Shown piece after piece: positions 10,729-20,149 of a DNA stretch of 64,000 nucleotides. A model generated the notes under the pieces. The model had not been told where the DNA came from. It did no database searches and saw only the letters and a list, made by a program, of their open reading frames with translations. The position numbers and the translations under genes were made by a program. Origin of the DNA: Deltaproteobacteria bacterium (GTDB taxonomy: Bacteria; Desulfobacterota; Desulfomonilia; UBA1062). The stretch lies in the NCBI GenBank assembly GCA_029547185.1, contig JAKPPU010000215.1, positions 1-64,000 of the forward strand, written 5' to 3'. Numbering within the stretch: position 1 is the first letter of the stretch; each line of letters starts with the position of its first letter.

Positions 10729-11988
10729 ATGGAGCGCCTCATCCGATCATGGGGTCTTGCGGTCCTCTTGTGGATGATCTTCATCCCCGCTGCATCGGCT
10801 GAAGACGTCCGTCTCGCGGACCTCATGGACGAAGCCCTGAGGAACAACCCGGAGATCCGCACTGCCGAGGCCCAGGCCGCCTCGGCAGCGCAGAGGATAT
10901 CCCGGGAGGCAAGCCTGCCGGACCCGGTGCTCTCTGCCGGCTATCAGAACGAGGGCTTCAAGAGATACACCTACGGAGAGTCCCAGTTCTCCTGGTGGAT
11001 GTTCTCCCTGTCCCAGACCTTTCCCTTTCCCGGAAAACGCTCACTCCAGAGAGAGGCTGCGTCCTATGAAGCCGAGTCTGCCAAGGCTGCGGCCGAGAGG
11101 ATAAGGCGGGAGGTCGTGGGCAGGGTCAGGCAGGCCTATTACGACCTCTTCCTCGCCGACAGGGAGCTCGACCTCATCCGGGAGCGCAAGCCCCTCGCTT
11201 CGAAGCTGGAGGAGGCTGCCCTGGCACGCTATGCCGCTGGCACCGGAACCCAGGAAGACGTGATCATGGCCCAGTCCGCGAAATACATGCTCCTCGAAAA
11301 CGAATCCATGGCCATAAGCAGGAGGGAGTCGGCAGAGGCGGCCATTCGACGGGAGACGGGCAGAACGGGTCTCACGCCCCTGGGCAGACCGGTCGAAACA
11401 CCTCCCACACCGTTCGGCTATACCCTCGAAGAGCTCGTGGGAAAGGCTTCGGCGAATTCACCCGAGCTCGCCGAGCGGCAGAGGATGGTGCTCGTATCGG
11501 AGAAAAGGCTCTCCCGGGCAGAGAGGGAGGCATGGCCGGACATCACCCTCATGCCCCAGTACTTCAGTCTCGGGGACGGGATGGAGGACATGTGGGCCCT
11601 CACGGCGAGCATCCCCCTTCCCGTCTTCTACCGGCAGAAGCAGGGCGCGGCCATAGCGGAATCGTCTTGGAGCCTCGTCAGCTCCAGGAAGGAGCTCGAG
11701 TCGGCACGGCTGAAGGTCGAGTCGGAGATCAGGGACAACCTCGCCACGATAAGCGCATCGGATAAGGTCATCGATCTCTACCGGAATGCGCTCATTCCCA
11801 AGGCCAGGCAGAACATCGACGCGGCAATCGCGCTCTTCTCAGCGGGCAGGATGAATGCATACGAAGCCTTAAGTGCACTCAAAGCGCCCTTCGATTACGA
11901 GCTCACCCTGTGGCAGCAACGCATGCAGAGGGAGAAGGCCATCGCGCGGATCAAGGTCCTCACCGGAGACATGGAGGACGGCACATGA
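10729..11988 (+). CDS. TolC-family outer membrane channel (CusC-like)
   Basis: 419 residues with a signal peptide ending ASA (about residue 24) and two outer-membrane-efflux-protein repeats rich in long coiled helices (ADLMDEALRNNPEIRTAEAQAAS, then VGKASANSPELAERQ). It forms the outer membrane exit duct of a tripartite pump. The stop overlaps the adaptor start (ATGA at 11985-11988), which supports translational coupling and a shared metal-efflux role. Confidence 0.9.
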   Translation: MERLIRSWGLAVLLWMIFIPAASAEDVRLADLMDEALRNNPEIRTAEAQAASAAQRISREASLPDPVLSAGYQNEGFKRYTYGESQFSWWMFSLSQTFPFPGKRSLQREAASYEAESAKAAAERIRREVVGRVRQAYYDLFLADRELDLIRERKPLASKLEEAALARYAAGTGTQEDVIMAQSAKYMLLENESMAISRRESAEAAIRRETGRTGLTPLGRPVETPPTPFGYTLEELVGKASANSPELAERQRMVLVSEKRLSRAEREAWPDITLMPQYFSLGDGMEDMWALTASIPLPVFYRQKQGAAIAESSWSLVSSRKELESARLKVESEIRDNLATISASDKVIDLYRNALIPKARQNIDAAIALFSAGRMNAYEALSALKAPFDYELTLWQQRMQREKAIARIKVLTGDMEDGT

Positions 11989-13247
11989 AAAGGAAGCAGT
12001 GGATCATGCTGAGTTCCGTCATCATCGCAGCAGCGGCCATCCTGATCGCCTTCTTCATTTTGAAAGGCGGCCGCGAGACCGGCAGGGAGGCAGGCCTTGG
12101 ATCGAATACCCCTGCTTCGGCAGACCCTATGACGGACATGCCGGGCATGAATATGGAGAGCACGCCGCAGGAAGGCGAAACTTCTGAAGAAGCACCTGTC
12201 GTCGAGATCCCCGAGGACATGCAGCACCTCGTCGGGGTGAAGACCGCGCCTGCCGCAATCATGGAAATGAAGAGAACCATCCGTCTCACAGGGCGCATCG
12301 GGTATGACGAGAAGAACATCTCCACCGTGAACGCCAAGGTGGAGGGCTGGATAGAGAGGCTCTATGCGGATTATGAAGGCCGGTACCTGAAGAAGGGCGA
12401 GCCGGTCATCGACATCTACAGCCCCGATCTCCTGGCAGCCCAGCAGGAGCTCATAAGCCTCCTCGCATCGAAGGCTCCGGCCGGGAAGACGCAGACAGGC
12501 TCGATGATCGCCTCCGACTGGGAACGTCTGGGGGATGCCGCCAGGAAGCGCCTCAAGCTCTGGGACATATCGGACAGCCAGATCCGTGAGATCGAGCGGA
12601 CGGGCAGGCCCGTGAAGGACATCACCCTGTCGAGCCCGGTGTCCGGATACGTGGTGAAGCGCTATGCCGCGCGGGGCATGAAGGTCTCGGCGGGCGAGCC
12701 CCTGCTCGATATCGTCAATCTCTCCCGGGTGTGGGCCATTGCAGAGGTGAGCGAGCCCGACATCGAGCTCGTCCGGGTCGGGATGCCGGTCAGGATTACC
12801 GTCACCGGGCTCCCCGGCAGGGTCTTTGATTCGAAGATCGATTACGTCTATCCCACGATGAGCGCCGAGACCAGGTCCCTCGAAGTGAGGACTTCGCTTC
12901 CGAACCCGGACGACATCCTCAAGCCTCAAATGTACGCCACGGTCGTGATTACGGCCGATCTCGGCAGGAGGCTCACCGTGCCCGAAGATGCGGTCATCGA
13001 CACCGGCGAGCGCCAGATCGTCTACGTGGACAGGGGCGAAGGGAATTTCGAGCCCAGGGTGGTGACGGCAGGCCTGCGCTCCGACGGCATGAGAGAGATC
13101 ATTTCGGGACTGACAGCCGGAGAGCGTGTCGCATCGTCCGCCCTGTTCCTCATCGATTCCGAGGCGCAGCTCAAGGGCGTTGTCCCTGCTTCAGGGCCGT
13201 CCGCCCCGCAGGAAAAGGCCCCGGAGCATGCCGGGCACCAGCACTGA
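11985..13247 (+). CDS. RND efflux periplasmic adaptor (CusB-like)
   Basis: 420 residues: N-terminal membrane anchor (about residues 7-23), then a Met-rich segment (DMPGMNMES) that in CusB homologs helps bind copper or silver. Next comes the membrane-fusion core with split lipoyl halves (TVNAKVEGWIERLYADYEGRYLKKGEPV; LSSPVSGYVVKRYAARGMKVSAGEPL) around an alpha-hairpin (about 140-210), and a C-terminal beta-barrel. It connects the inner membrane pump to the TolC-like channel. Confidence 0.9.
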   Translation: MKRKQWIMLSSVIIAAAAILIAFFILKGGRETGREAGLGSNTPASADPMTDMPGMNMESTPQEGETSEEAPVVEIPEDMQHLVGVKTAPAAIMEMKRTIRLTGRIGYDEKNISTVNAKVEGWIERLYADYEGRYLKKGEPVIDIYSPDLLAAQQELISLLASKAPAGKTQTGSMIASDWERLGDAARKRLKLWDISDSQIREIERTGRPVKDITLSSPVSGYVVKRYAARGMKVSAGEPLLDIVNLSRVWAIAEVSEPDIELVRVGMPVRITVTGLPGRVFDSKIDYVYPTMSAETRSLEVRTSLPNPDDILKPQMYATVVITADLGRRLTVPEDAVIDTGERQIVYVDRGEGNFEPRVVTAGLRSDGMREIISGLTAGERVASSALFLIDSEAQLKGVVPASGPSAPQEKAPEHAGHQH

Positions 13248-13259
13248 CAGGGAAGGCGC

Positions 13260-16200
13260 ATGATAGCCAGGATCATTCAGTGGAGCGCGAGAAACAGATT
13301 TCTCGTCCTCCTCTTTACCGGGTGCGCCCTTGCCTGGGGCATCTGGGCCATGTATCGGATGCCCCTCGATGCCATCCCCGACCTCTCCGACACGCAGGTG
13401 ATCATCTACACCGAGTGGCAGGGCCGGAGCCCGGACCTCATCGAAGACCAGATCACCTACCCGATCTCCTCCACCCTGCTCGCTGCGCCGAAAGTCCAGG
13501 CTGTGCGGGGATTCTCCTTCCTCGGGTCCTCCTTCATCTACGTGATCTTCGATGAGGGCACGGACATCTACTGGGCCAGGAGCCGCGTCCTCGAATATAT
13601 CCAGGCGGTCAAGAACAAAGTCCCGGCAAACGTCAACCCCGTGCTCGGGCCCGATGCCACGAGCCTCGGCTGGGGGTTCTCCTACGCCCTCATCGACGAG
13701 AAGGGACAGCACAACCTCGCAGACCTGCGCACCATCCAGGATTACACCCTGAAGCTCGGCCTCGAGAGCGTGCCTGGCGTGGCACAGGTGGCCTCGATCG
13801 GCGGCTTCGTGAAGCAATACCAGGTCAATATCGATCCGGTGAAGCTCAAGGCGTACGACATCCCGCTCTCGAAGGTGATGGACTCCATCAGGAGAAGCAA
13901 CCTCGACGTGGAGGGCAGGCTCCTCGATCTCTCCGGCGCGGAGTACATGATCCGCGGCCGGGGCTACATCAGGGGCGTGCAGGATCTCGAAAACATCTCC
14001 CTGGGAACCGACGAAAACGGCACCCCCGTCACGGTCAGGAACGTGGCCAACGTCCAGATCGGCCCGGAGATCAGGCGCGGCGTGGCCGACCTGAACGGCA
14101 AGGGGGAAGTCGCCGGAGGCATCGTGATCGTGCGCTTCGGGCAGAACGTCCTCGACGTGATCGAGCGGGTCAAGGAGAAGATCGACAGAGAGATCGCCCC
14201 CTCGCTCCCCCCCGGCGTGAAGGTCGTGGTCACCTACGACCGGTCGGACCTGATCTACCGGAGCATCGACACCCTCAAAGATGAGATCGTGAAACTCGCC
14301 CTGGCCGTGGCGGTCGTATGCATCGTGTTCCTCTTCCACCTCCCGAGCGCCCTCGTGGTCATCCTCACCCTGCCGGTGGCCATCATCGTCTCCTTCATCC
14401 TCATGTACTACCTGGGGATCACGTCGAACATCATGAGCCTCTCCGGCATCGCCATCGCCATCGGCGCCATGGTCGACGCCTCCATCATCATGGTCGAAAA
14501 TGCCCACAAGAGGCTCGAGGCATGGGAGGAATCGGACAAAAGTGAGTCGAGGGCTTCAGTCATCATCGATGCGGCACGGGAGGTGGGGCCGTCTCTCTTC
14601 TTCTCGCTCCTCGTGATCACGGTGGGCTTCCTGCCGATATTCACGCTCCAGGCCCAGGCAGGAAGGCTTTTCAAACCGCTAGCCTACACGAAGACCTTTG
14701 CCATGCTCTTCTCCTCGATCCTGGCGATCACGCTCACGCCCCTGCTCATGACCTTTTTCATCAGGGGAAAAATCCGGCACGAAGACCGCAACCCCATCAG
14801 CAGGTTCCTGCGGTGGATATACCATCCCATTGCCGAGCTTGCTTTAAAGATCCCCCTCGCCGTCATCCTCATCGCAATCATCATCATGGCAGCCACGGCA
14901 TTTCCCATCCTGAAGATCGGACGTGAATTCATGCCTCCGCTCAATGAAGGAATCCTCTTCTATATGCCCGTGACCGCCCCGGGTCTGTCGATCGCAGAGG
15001 CGAAGAAGCTGCTCGTGATCCAGGATTCGATCATCAGGCAGGTCCCCGAGGTGGAGTCGGTCTTCGGAAAGGCGGGCCGGGCGGAGACCCCGACCGATCC
15101 TGCGCCTCCCGAGATGTTCGAGACGGTCATCAATCTGAAGCCCGAAAGCCAGTGGCGTGCCGGTGCAACCTTGGACAGCATCCGCAACGAGCTGGGCGAT
15201 GCCCTTGCGATCCCGGGAGTCTCGAATTCCTTCACCATGCCCATCAAAGCGAGGATCGACATGCTCGCTACCGGCATCAGGACGCCCGTGGGCATCAAGA
15301 TTCTCGGCCATGACCTCTCGCAGATCGAGAAGATCGGCATGTCTCTCGAGGCCGCACTCCGGGATGTCACGGGTACACGGAGCGTCTATGCCGAGCGTGT
15401 CGGAACCGGATATTATATCGACTTCACGATAAGACGGGATGCCATTGCCCGATACGGCCTCAATGTCGAAGATGTGCAGAACGTGATCGAGTCTGCTGTC
15501 GGGGGGATGAACCTCACCACCACGGTCGAGGGAAGGCAGAGATTTCCGGTGAACATGCGCTACGCGCGGGAGCTGAGAAACGACATCGAGAAGCTCAAAA
15601 GGGTCCTCGTCCCGGTTGCCGGGAACGCCTCCCGGGCAAGCTCCTCCATGGGACCCGGTACGCAGCAAGCACCGGAAAAGCTCGCCTGGATACCCCTCTC
15701 CGAGCTGAGCCTTGTGCAGATCAAGCGCGGACCCACCATGATAAAGAGCGAGCAGGGGCTGCTCGCAGCCTACGTATATATCGACTACGCAGGGCGGGAC
15801 ATGGGAGGCTACATTGCCGAGGCAAAGAAAAAGGCTGCCGAGGTGAAGATCCCTGCCGGCTACCGCCTGGAGTGGAGCGGCGAGTATGAATACCTCCTCA
15901 AGACGGAAAAGGCCCTCACGGTCGTCGTCCCCCTCACCCTTCTCATCATCTTCGTGCTCATCTATTTAAACACGGGCTCGGCAGTGAAGACCTTCATCGT
16001 GCTCCTCGCAGTTCCCTTCTCCCTGGTCGGATCGTTCTGGCTTCTCTACCTCCTCGGCTACAACCTGAGCATCGCCGTGTGGGTGGGCCTCATAGCCCTC
16101 GCCGGACTGGATGCCGAGACCGGCGTGGTCATGCTCCTCTATCTCGATCTTGCCTACGCGAGGTGGAAGGGAGCAGGCAGGCTCATGAGCAGGGACGACC

Positions 16201-16442
16201 TCAGGGACTCCATCATGGAGGGTGCGGTAAAGCGCATCCGCCCCAAGATCATGACCGTGAGCGTCATCCTGGCAGGGCTCGTTCCCATCATGTTCAGCTC
16301 GGGCGCGGGCTCGGACATCATGAAGCGCATTGCCGCCCCCATGATCGGCGGCGTCCTCACCTCCACCATCCTCGAGCTCATCATCTATCCGAGCATATAC
16401 TTTCTCTGGAGAGGACGCTCTCTCGATAGGGGCGCTGGATAG
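13260..16442 (+). CDS. cusA: Heavy-metal efflux RND pump, Cu(I)/Ag(I) type (CusA-like)
   Basis: 1060 residues with the RND layout of twelve transmembrane helices and two large periplasmic loops. The proton-relay helix reads GAMVDASIIMVEN. The three methionines that bind Cu(I)/Ag(I) in E. coli CusA (573, 623, 672) are matched by Met569 (LFYMPVT), Met619 (PPEMFET) and Met668 (RIDMLAT), all offset by four. This argues for monovalent copper or silver rather than zinc or cobalt. It is the last gene of the four-gene efflux operon. Confidence 0.93.
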   Translation: MIARIIQWSARNRFLVLLFTGCALAWGIWAMYRMPLDAIPDLSDTQVIIYTEWQGRSPDLIEDQITYPISSTLLAAPKVQAVRGFSFLGSSFIYVIFDEGTDIYWARSRVLEYIQAVKNKVPANVNPVLGPDATSLGWGFSYALIDEKGQHNLADLRTIQDYTLKLGLESVPGVAQVASIGGFVKQYQVNIDPVKLKAYDIPLSKVMDSIRRSNLDVEGRLLDLSGAEYMIRGRGYIRGVQDLENISLGTDENGTPVTVRNVANVQIGPEIRRGVADLNGKGEVAGGIVIVRFGQNVLDVIERVKEKIDREIAPSLPPGVKVVVTYDRSDLIYRSIDTLKDEIVKLALAVAVVCIVFLFHLPSALVVILTLPVAIIVSFILMYYLGITSNIMSLSGIAIAIGAMVDASIIMVENAHKRLEAWEESDKSESRASVIIDAAREVGPSLFFSLLVITVGFLPIFTLQAQAGRLFKPLAYTKTFAMLFSSILAITLTPLLMTFFIRGKIRHEDRNPISRFLRWIYHPIAELALKIPLAVILIAIIIMAATAFPILKIGREFMPPLNEGILFYMPVTAPGLSIAEAKKLLVIQDSIIRQVPEVESVFGKAGRAETPTDPAPPEMFETVINLKPESQWRAGATLDSIRNELGDALAIPGVSNSFTMPIKARIDMLATGIRTPVGIKILGHDLSQIEKIGMSLEAALRDVTGTRSVYAERVGTGYYIDFTIRRDAIARYGLNVEDVQNVIESAVGGMNLTTTVEGRQRFPVNMRYARELRNDIEKLKRVLVPVAGNASRASSSMGPGTQQAPEKLAWIPLSELSLVQIKRGPTMIKSEQGLLAAYVYIDYAGRDMGGYIAEAKKKAAEVKIPAGYRLEWSGEYEYLLKTEKALTVVVPLTLLIIFVLIYLNTGSAVKTFIVLLAVPFSLVGSFWLLYLLGYNLSIAVWVGLIALAGLDAETGVVMLLYLDLAYARWKGAGRLMSRDDLRDSIMEGAVKRIRPKIMTVSVILAGLVPIMFSSGAGSDIMKRIAAPMIGGVLTSTILELIIYPSIYFLWRGRSLDRGAG

Positions 16443-16479
16443 TTCCCTTATCTATTCCCCATCCTGTGTCCTGGTCTTT

Positions 16480-17550
16480 TTACTCATCATACCTCTTCGC
16501 ATCGGAGAGGTAGTCCTTGAAGTTCTCGGCGTAGATATCCCAGATGGTCACGAAGAGCGCTGCGATGATGGGGCCGATGATGAAGCCCATCAGACCGAAC
16601 ATGCTGATCCCCCCGAGGGTCCCGAAAAAGATCAGGAGCTCGTGGAGCTGGACATCCCTGCCCACGATCCATGGCCTGAGGACGTTGTCGATGGACCCCA
16701 CGAGGAAGGCGCAGAAGGCGAAGAGTCCGGCTGCCCTTGCATACTCGCCGGACACCGCAAGGATGATGGCAGCCGGTAGCCACACCAGTGCCGAGCCGAC
16801 AGAAGGGATGATGGAGAGAAAGGTCATGATGGTTCCCCAGAAGAGTGCGCTGTCTATGCCGACGACCCAGAAGGCGAAACCTGCGAGGCTCCCCTGGATG
16901 AGACCGATCAGCAGCGTCCCCTTGAGGGTCGCGCGGGTTACCGAGGTGAACCTGTCCAGCAGCCGCTTCTCCGCAGTGTCCGGCAGGGGCAGGTAGTGCA
17001 GCACCCTGTCCAGGATACCCCTGCCGTCCCGTAAAAAGAAGAACATGGTGTAGAAGAATATGAGGAGCAGGAAAATCGAATAGAGGGTCATTACCGTGAT
17101 CGCCGAGATGCTGTTGAACAGGGTCGTGCTCAGGCTCCCGACTATCTGCCCCGCCTTCTGGAGGATGAGGTTCCGGTATGCATAGAGCTGCTCGGAGAAG
17201 GGAAGATACCCGAAGAGCTCATCCAAGGCAGACGGCTTTCTCGCCCACTGCTCTATCCAGGGCGTCACGGACTGGCTGATCTTGATCGCCTGTCCGGTCA
17301 CGATGCCCAGCACCCCGGCCAGCGGCAGAAAGATGATGAGCAGGACGATGAGCAGGGTTACGATGGAGGCAAGCGACTTCCTTCCCCTGAACCACCTCTC
17401 GAATCTCTTGTATATCGGCTGGGCCATTGCCGAGAAAATGCCCGCAAGAATGATGGCCATGATGAATCTCCGTATCATGGATACGAAGAGGATCGACACG
17501 ACTAGAACGATAAGCAGAATCGATGCTCTGTTCACCGAGGAACGATTCAT
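16480..17550 (-). CDS. AI-2E family transporter (PerM/TqsA-like)
   Basis: 356 residues with about eight hydrophobic helices in the AI-2E exporter pattern: two near the N-terminus (residues 9-40), one at about 61-85, and a C-terminal group (about 200-345) with the family motif GTIMTFLSIIPSVGSALVWLPAA. Family members export small molecules or act as ion antiporters, so no substrate is assigned. It faces the Cus operon tail to tail, and its start has GGAGGTGAT directly upstream. Confidence 0.88.
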   Translation of the reverse strand: MNRSSVNRASILLIVLVVSILFVSMIRRFIMAIILAGIFSAMAQPIYKRFERWFRGRKSLASIVTLLIVLLIIFLPLAGVLGIVTGQAIKISQSVTPWIEQWARKPSALDELFGYLPFSEQLYAYRNLILQKAGQIVGSLSTTLFNSISAITVMTLYSIFLLLIFFYTMFFFLRDGRGILDRVLHYLPLPDTAEKRLLDRFTSVTRATLKGTLLIGLIQGSLAGFAFWVVGIDSALFWGTIMTFLSIIPSVGSALVWLPAAIILAVSGEYARAAGLFAFCAFLVGSIDNVLRPWIVGRDVQLHELLIFFGTLGGISMFGLMGFIIGPIIAALFVTIWDIYAENFKDYLSDAKRYDE

Positions 17551-17814
17551 ATCACCTCCGGATATCCAGTCAGCAGGGCCGGCTCATACAATTCACTGTA
17601 AAGGGCGCCGCCATTCGGCCTTAAAAGGAAACACTCCCCTTTTGTTTAAGTAACTGCCCGAATTCATCATATCAATATCCCGTTATATTTTGAACAGCTT
17701 TGTGGAGATTCCCGGCAGTGCCCTTCTTGGGGACAGGAGGATTCGGGTCCATCCGCTTGCGCCCCTTACCGGGCCGAATTGCAGACGGGGAACGAACGGC
17801 CGGGAGAGGGACAG

Positions 17815-18981
17815 TTACATCGAGCCGCCCGACGGGGCCGGAGCCGGATTCACCGGAGTATCGACCTTTCCGCCAGGCTGGCCTTTCGCGTCCGGTCCCT
17901 GCTCGGCTCCCCCGGCCCGGCCGTTGCCGGCAGCGCTCTTTCCCTGACCCGGCGTCTTCTGGTTCGACGCGGGAACGAGCGCGTCTTCGGTCTCCCCACC
18001 TTTCTCGTCATTGTACCGCGCATGCTCGGTGATGAGCCTGTCGTAGATCATCATGATGGTATTCACGTATACCTCATGGTGGTTGTAGGCCCAGATGGCC
18101 TGCCGTTTGTTCTTGATCGCCGCATCTTCCTTCCATCCGGCGAGCTTCAGGTAGTTGGCGACGCTCACGATGCAGTCCTCCATGTCGAAGGGATCGACCT
18201 TTCCATCATCGTTGCCGTCCACGCCGAACCTCACGAACGAAGTAGGGATGAACTGGGCGGGCCCGAGCGCGCCTGCAAAGGAGCCGTTGATGCTGATCGG
18301 GTCGATCCCGAGCCTCTCCGACAGGCTGATGAGGGCCGAGAGCTCCTCGAGGCCCCACTTGCCCTTTTTCCGGGCGTCATTGATAACCTTCTCCGTCGGC
18401 ACGTACCCGCTTCTGACAGTCTGGAGCACGGACGTGAAGTACTCCGAGTCGAGCAGGGTCGTGAGCGAGGTATATACCCTGAACACGTTATATTTCATGG
18501 GATAGTCCCCGAGCCTGGTCTCGAGGATCAGAATCGCGGTGATGACCTCCGGAGACACCTGGTAGCGTTCCCACGCCGTCTCGAAGGCGTCTTCATACTC
18601 GGCGATGAACTCGATGCCCTTTTTGTAGAACTTCGGGCTCACCTCCATGACCTTCGGGTTCTTGGCGGACGGCTGCGGGGCCGAATCGAACACGTTCTTG
18701 GTCATGATGGCGGTGTTGACGGTCACCCGCGGGTCGCTGAGCAGGGTGCGGACGTACGCCCTCTTGTGGCCCTTGCTCACGAGCATGTCCTCGACGAAAT
18801 GCTTGGGGTCGAATGCGGCAGCCTCCTCCTTGGGAGGATTCGGCAGCGGATCTTGCTGCAGTTTCGGCTGCGAATTGGGCAGCGGAGGCTTTTCGCTGGG
18901 GATGTGGGTGCATGCCGTCAGGGCGAAGAGCGCAAGCGAGGCCATAAAAACGAGTGTTCCTGGTGCGTTTGTTTTTTTCAT
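17815..18981 (-). CDS. MltB-like lytic murein transglycosylase lipoprotein
   Basis: From the ATG at 18981 this is a 388-residue lipoprotein (lipobox LTAC near residue 24). The SLT_2/MltB domain (about residues 70-320) contains the catalytic-Glu segment ILILETRLGDY and the ALGPAQFIPTSF and DPFDMEDCIVSVANYLK blocks. The enzyme cleaves peptidoglycan to 1,6-anhydro products. The last 60 residues are a Gly/Pro/Ala/Gln-rich tail not seen in E. coli MltB, perhaps a disordered linker. A GTG at 19014 is an alternative start but would bury the lipoprotein signal behind 11 extra residues. Confidence 0.88.
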   Translation of the reverse strand: MKKTNAPGTLVFMASLALFALTACTHIPSEKPPLPNSQPKLQQDPLPNPPKEEAAAFDPKHFVEDMLVSKGHKRAYVRTLLSDPRVTVNTAIMTKNVFDSAPQPSAKNPKVMEVSPKFYKKGIEFIAEYEDAFETAWERYQVSPEVITAILILETRLGDYPMKYNVFRVYTSLTTLLDSEYFTSVLQTVRSGYVPTEKVINDARKKGKWGLEELSALISLSERLGIDPISINGSFAGALGPAQFIPTSFVRFGVDGNDDGKVDPFDMEDCIVSVANYLKLAGWKEDAAIKNKRQAIWAYNHHEVYVNTIMMIYDRLITEHARYNDEKGGETEDALVPASNQKTPGQGKSAAGNGRAGGAEQGPDAKGQPGGKVDTPVNPAPAPSGGSM

Positions 18982-19109
18982 GTCGTCTGCTTTCTTTGAT
19001 ACGGGGATAAACACGTGCTGTTGTGGAGATGATCCTAGCCCATTTCCGGCCCGAGCACAAGGCCTGTCTCAGGCCTGCCTTACCGGACTCCCTTCCAGCG
19101 GGACCGTTA

Positions 19110-19137
19110 CCCCGGCGATGCCTTGAAAGCGCCGGGG
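19110..19137. other. GC-rich hairpin before the Spy/ZraP-like gene
   Basis: CCCCGGCG (19110-19117) pairs perfectly with CGCCGGGG (19130-19137) around a 12-base loop. It lies between two divergently oriented genes, so it is more likely a 5' leader structure than a terminator. No T-run follows. Confidence 0.35.
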
Positions 19138-19180
19138 CAGAACCTTATCAGAAGGGATAATACCCAAAGGGAGGGACGAG

Positions 19181-19663
19181 ATGATGAAGGTGGAGAAACT
19201 CATGACAATCGTTCTGGCCGGCGCCCTCGTGATCGTGCTCGCATCGCCTGTTGTTGCGCAGACCGGAAACCGCATGGGAGGGGGATACGGCATGATGATG
19301 GGCGGCGGACCTCATTTCATGGGCACGCAGCTCACGCCCCAGCAGCAGCAGGCCCTGCAGAACATCGAAGCCGGCCACAGGGATGCGTTCCTCACTCTGC
19401 ATAAAAAGCTCTGGGCAAAGAAAATCCAGCTCGCGGCAGCCCTTACGGAGGACAAGATCGACCAGGGTAAGGTGAACTCCCTGGTGAGCGACATCAACAA
19501 GCTGCGCTCGAGCCTGTTCGAAGAGCAGGTGAAGATGCGTGTCGAGATCGCGAAGGCAGGTCTCGCCTATTATGCCATGGGAAGCGGACACATGATGGGC
19601 CGCGCCATGCGAGCGGGCATGATGGGCCCATGCCCGATGATGGACGCCGATGACTTCGACTAA
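19181..19663 (+). CDS. Periplasmic Spy/ZraP-like heavy-metal-resistance protein
   Basis: 160 residues: signal peptide ending VVAQ (about residue 27), then a helical LTPQQQQALQ...KKLWAKKIQLAAALTEDKIDQGKVNSLVSDI domain typical of the CpxP/Spy/ZraP/CnrX group. Met- and Gly-rich tracts flank it (MGGGYGMMMGGGPHFMG; GHMMGRAMRAGMMGPCPMM) and suggest metal binding. Its place in the same neighbourhood as the Cus pump fits periplasmic metal stress, either as chaperone or metal-sensing partner. No two-component genes adjoin it. Confidence 0.82.
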   Translation: MMKVEKLMTIVLAGALVIVLASPVVAQTGNRMGGGYGMMMGGGPHFMGTQLTPQQQQALQNIEAGHRDAFLTLHKKLWAKKIQLAAALTEDKIDQGKVNSLVSDINKLRSSLFEEQVKMRVEIAKAGLAYYAMGSGHMMGRAMRAGMMGPCPMMDADDFD

Positions 19664-19760
19664 TAGCGTGTCTTTGAGCAGTTGAGTCTTCCTGCCTTCT
19701 CCGGTTTCCTCAGAGCCGGGCATTCTGACAGAGAACCGGGAGAAGGCGGCATGATTTCCA

Positions 19761-20137
19761 TTGATTTGCCGGCAGAGTTGGGGGACAATCGGGACGGATC
19801 CCGCCTTCATGCATCGGCATGTGCATAGCCGGGCCGGGGTCTGGTTTGTATACGAGAACGTCCCGGGAATGGAAATGCTTCATGAGTTCGGGGTGCCGGG
19901 TGACCAGGGGCGACCCATATGCAAGGCTGCGGGATATGCCCCGACCGCTGCCCTGTCGGCCTCCCTCGAACAAACGGCTTCGGTGGACAGGAATCTCTGC
20001 CCGGGCTGAGGGCTCTGCGCCGGCGCCTGCCCGATCGGCGCAATCCCGCTTGGCCGAAACCGGACAGGGAGGAGCCCTTCGGCAGGGCCGTCGATCCCGG
20101 TCTGGCAATCCTCAAGGGCAAGGCAGAATCGGGCTGA
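19761..20137 (+). pseudogene. Remnant of a ferredoxin-domain protein with TGA at a cluster cysteine
   Basis: In the frame of 19761 the sequence reads SVDRNLCPG, then TGA (20007-20009), then GLCAGACPIGAI, which is a [4Fe-4S] motif CxxCxxCxxxCP with the second Cys replaced by a stop. Beyond this the protein-like tail AVDPGLAILKGKAESG lies in another frame, ending at 20137 just before the ribosome site of the next gene. One nonsense codon plus one frameshift make a decayed gene the simplest reading. The preceding Ala-rich helix resembles the stretch before ferredoxin domains of HdrA-like proteins, but this is weak. Confidence 0.5.
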
Positions 20138-20149
20138 CAAGGAGCGGAT

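Noticed and set aside
13191-14507. 438-residue open frame on the minus strand
   Set aside because: Antisense to the CusA-like gene, with a His/Asp/Val-rich composition typical of a shadow of a GC-rich gene.
17779-18999. 406-residue open frame on the plus strand
   Set aside because: Antisense to the MltB-like gene, which has lipobox and family motifs.
20007-20009. Selenocysteine codon in the ferredoxin remnant
   Set aside because: A hairpin follows the TGA, but the reading frame also shifts soon after and no complete protein can be built, so decay is the simpler explanation. Listed as a low-interest finding only.
19919-20137. Second Cys motif CGICPDRCPVG in another frame of the ferredoxin remnant
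   Set aside because: It overlaps the first motif region out of frame and is probably chance in GC-rich sequence. Only the tail of this frame (after about 20045) looks coding.
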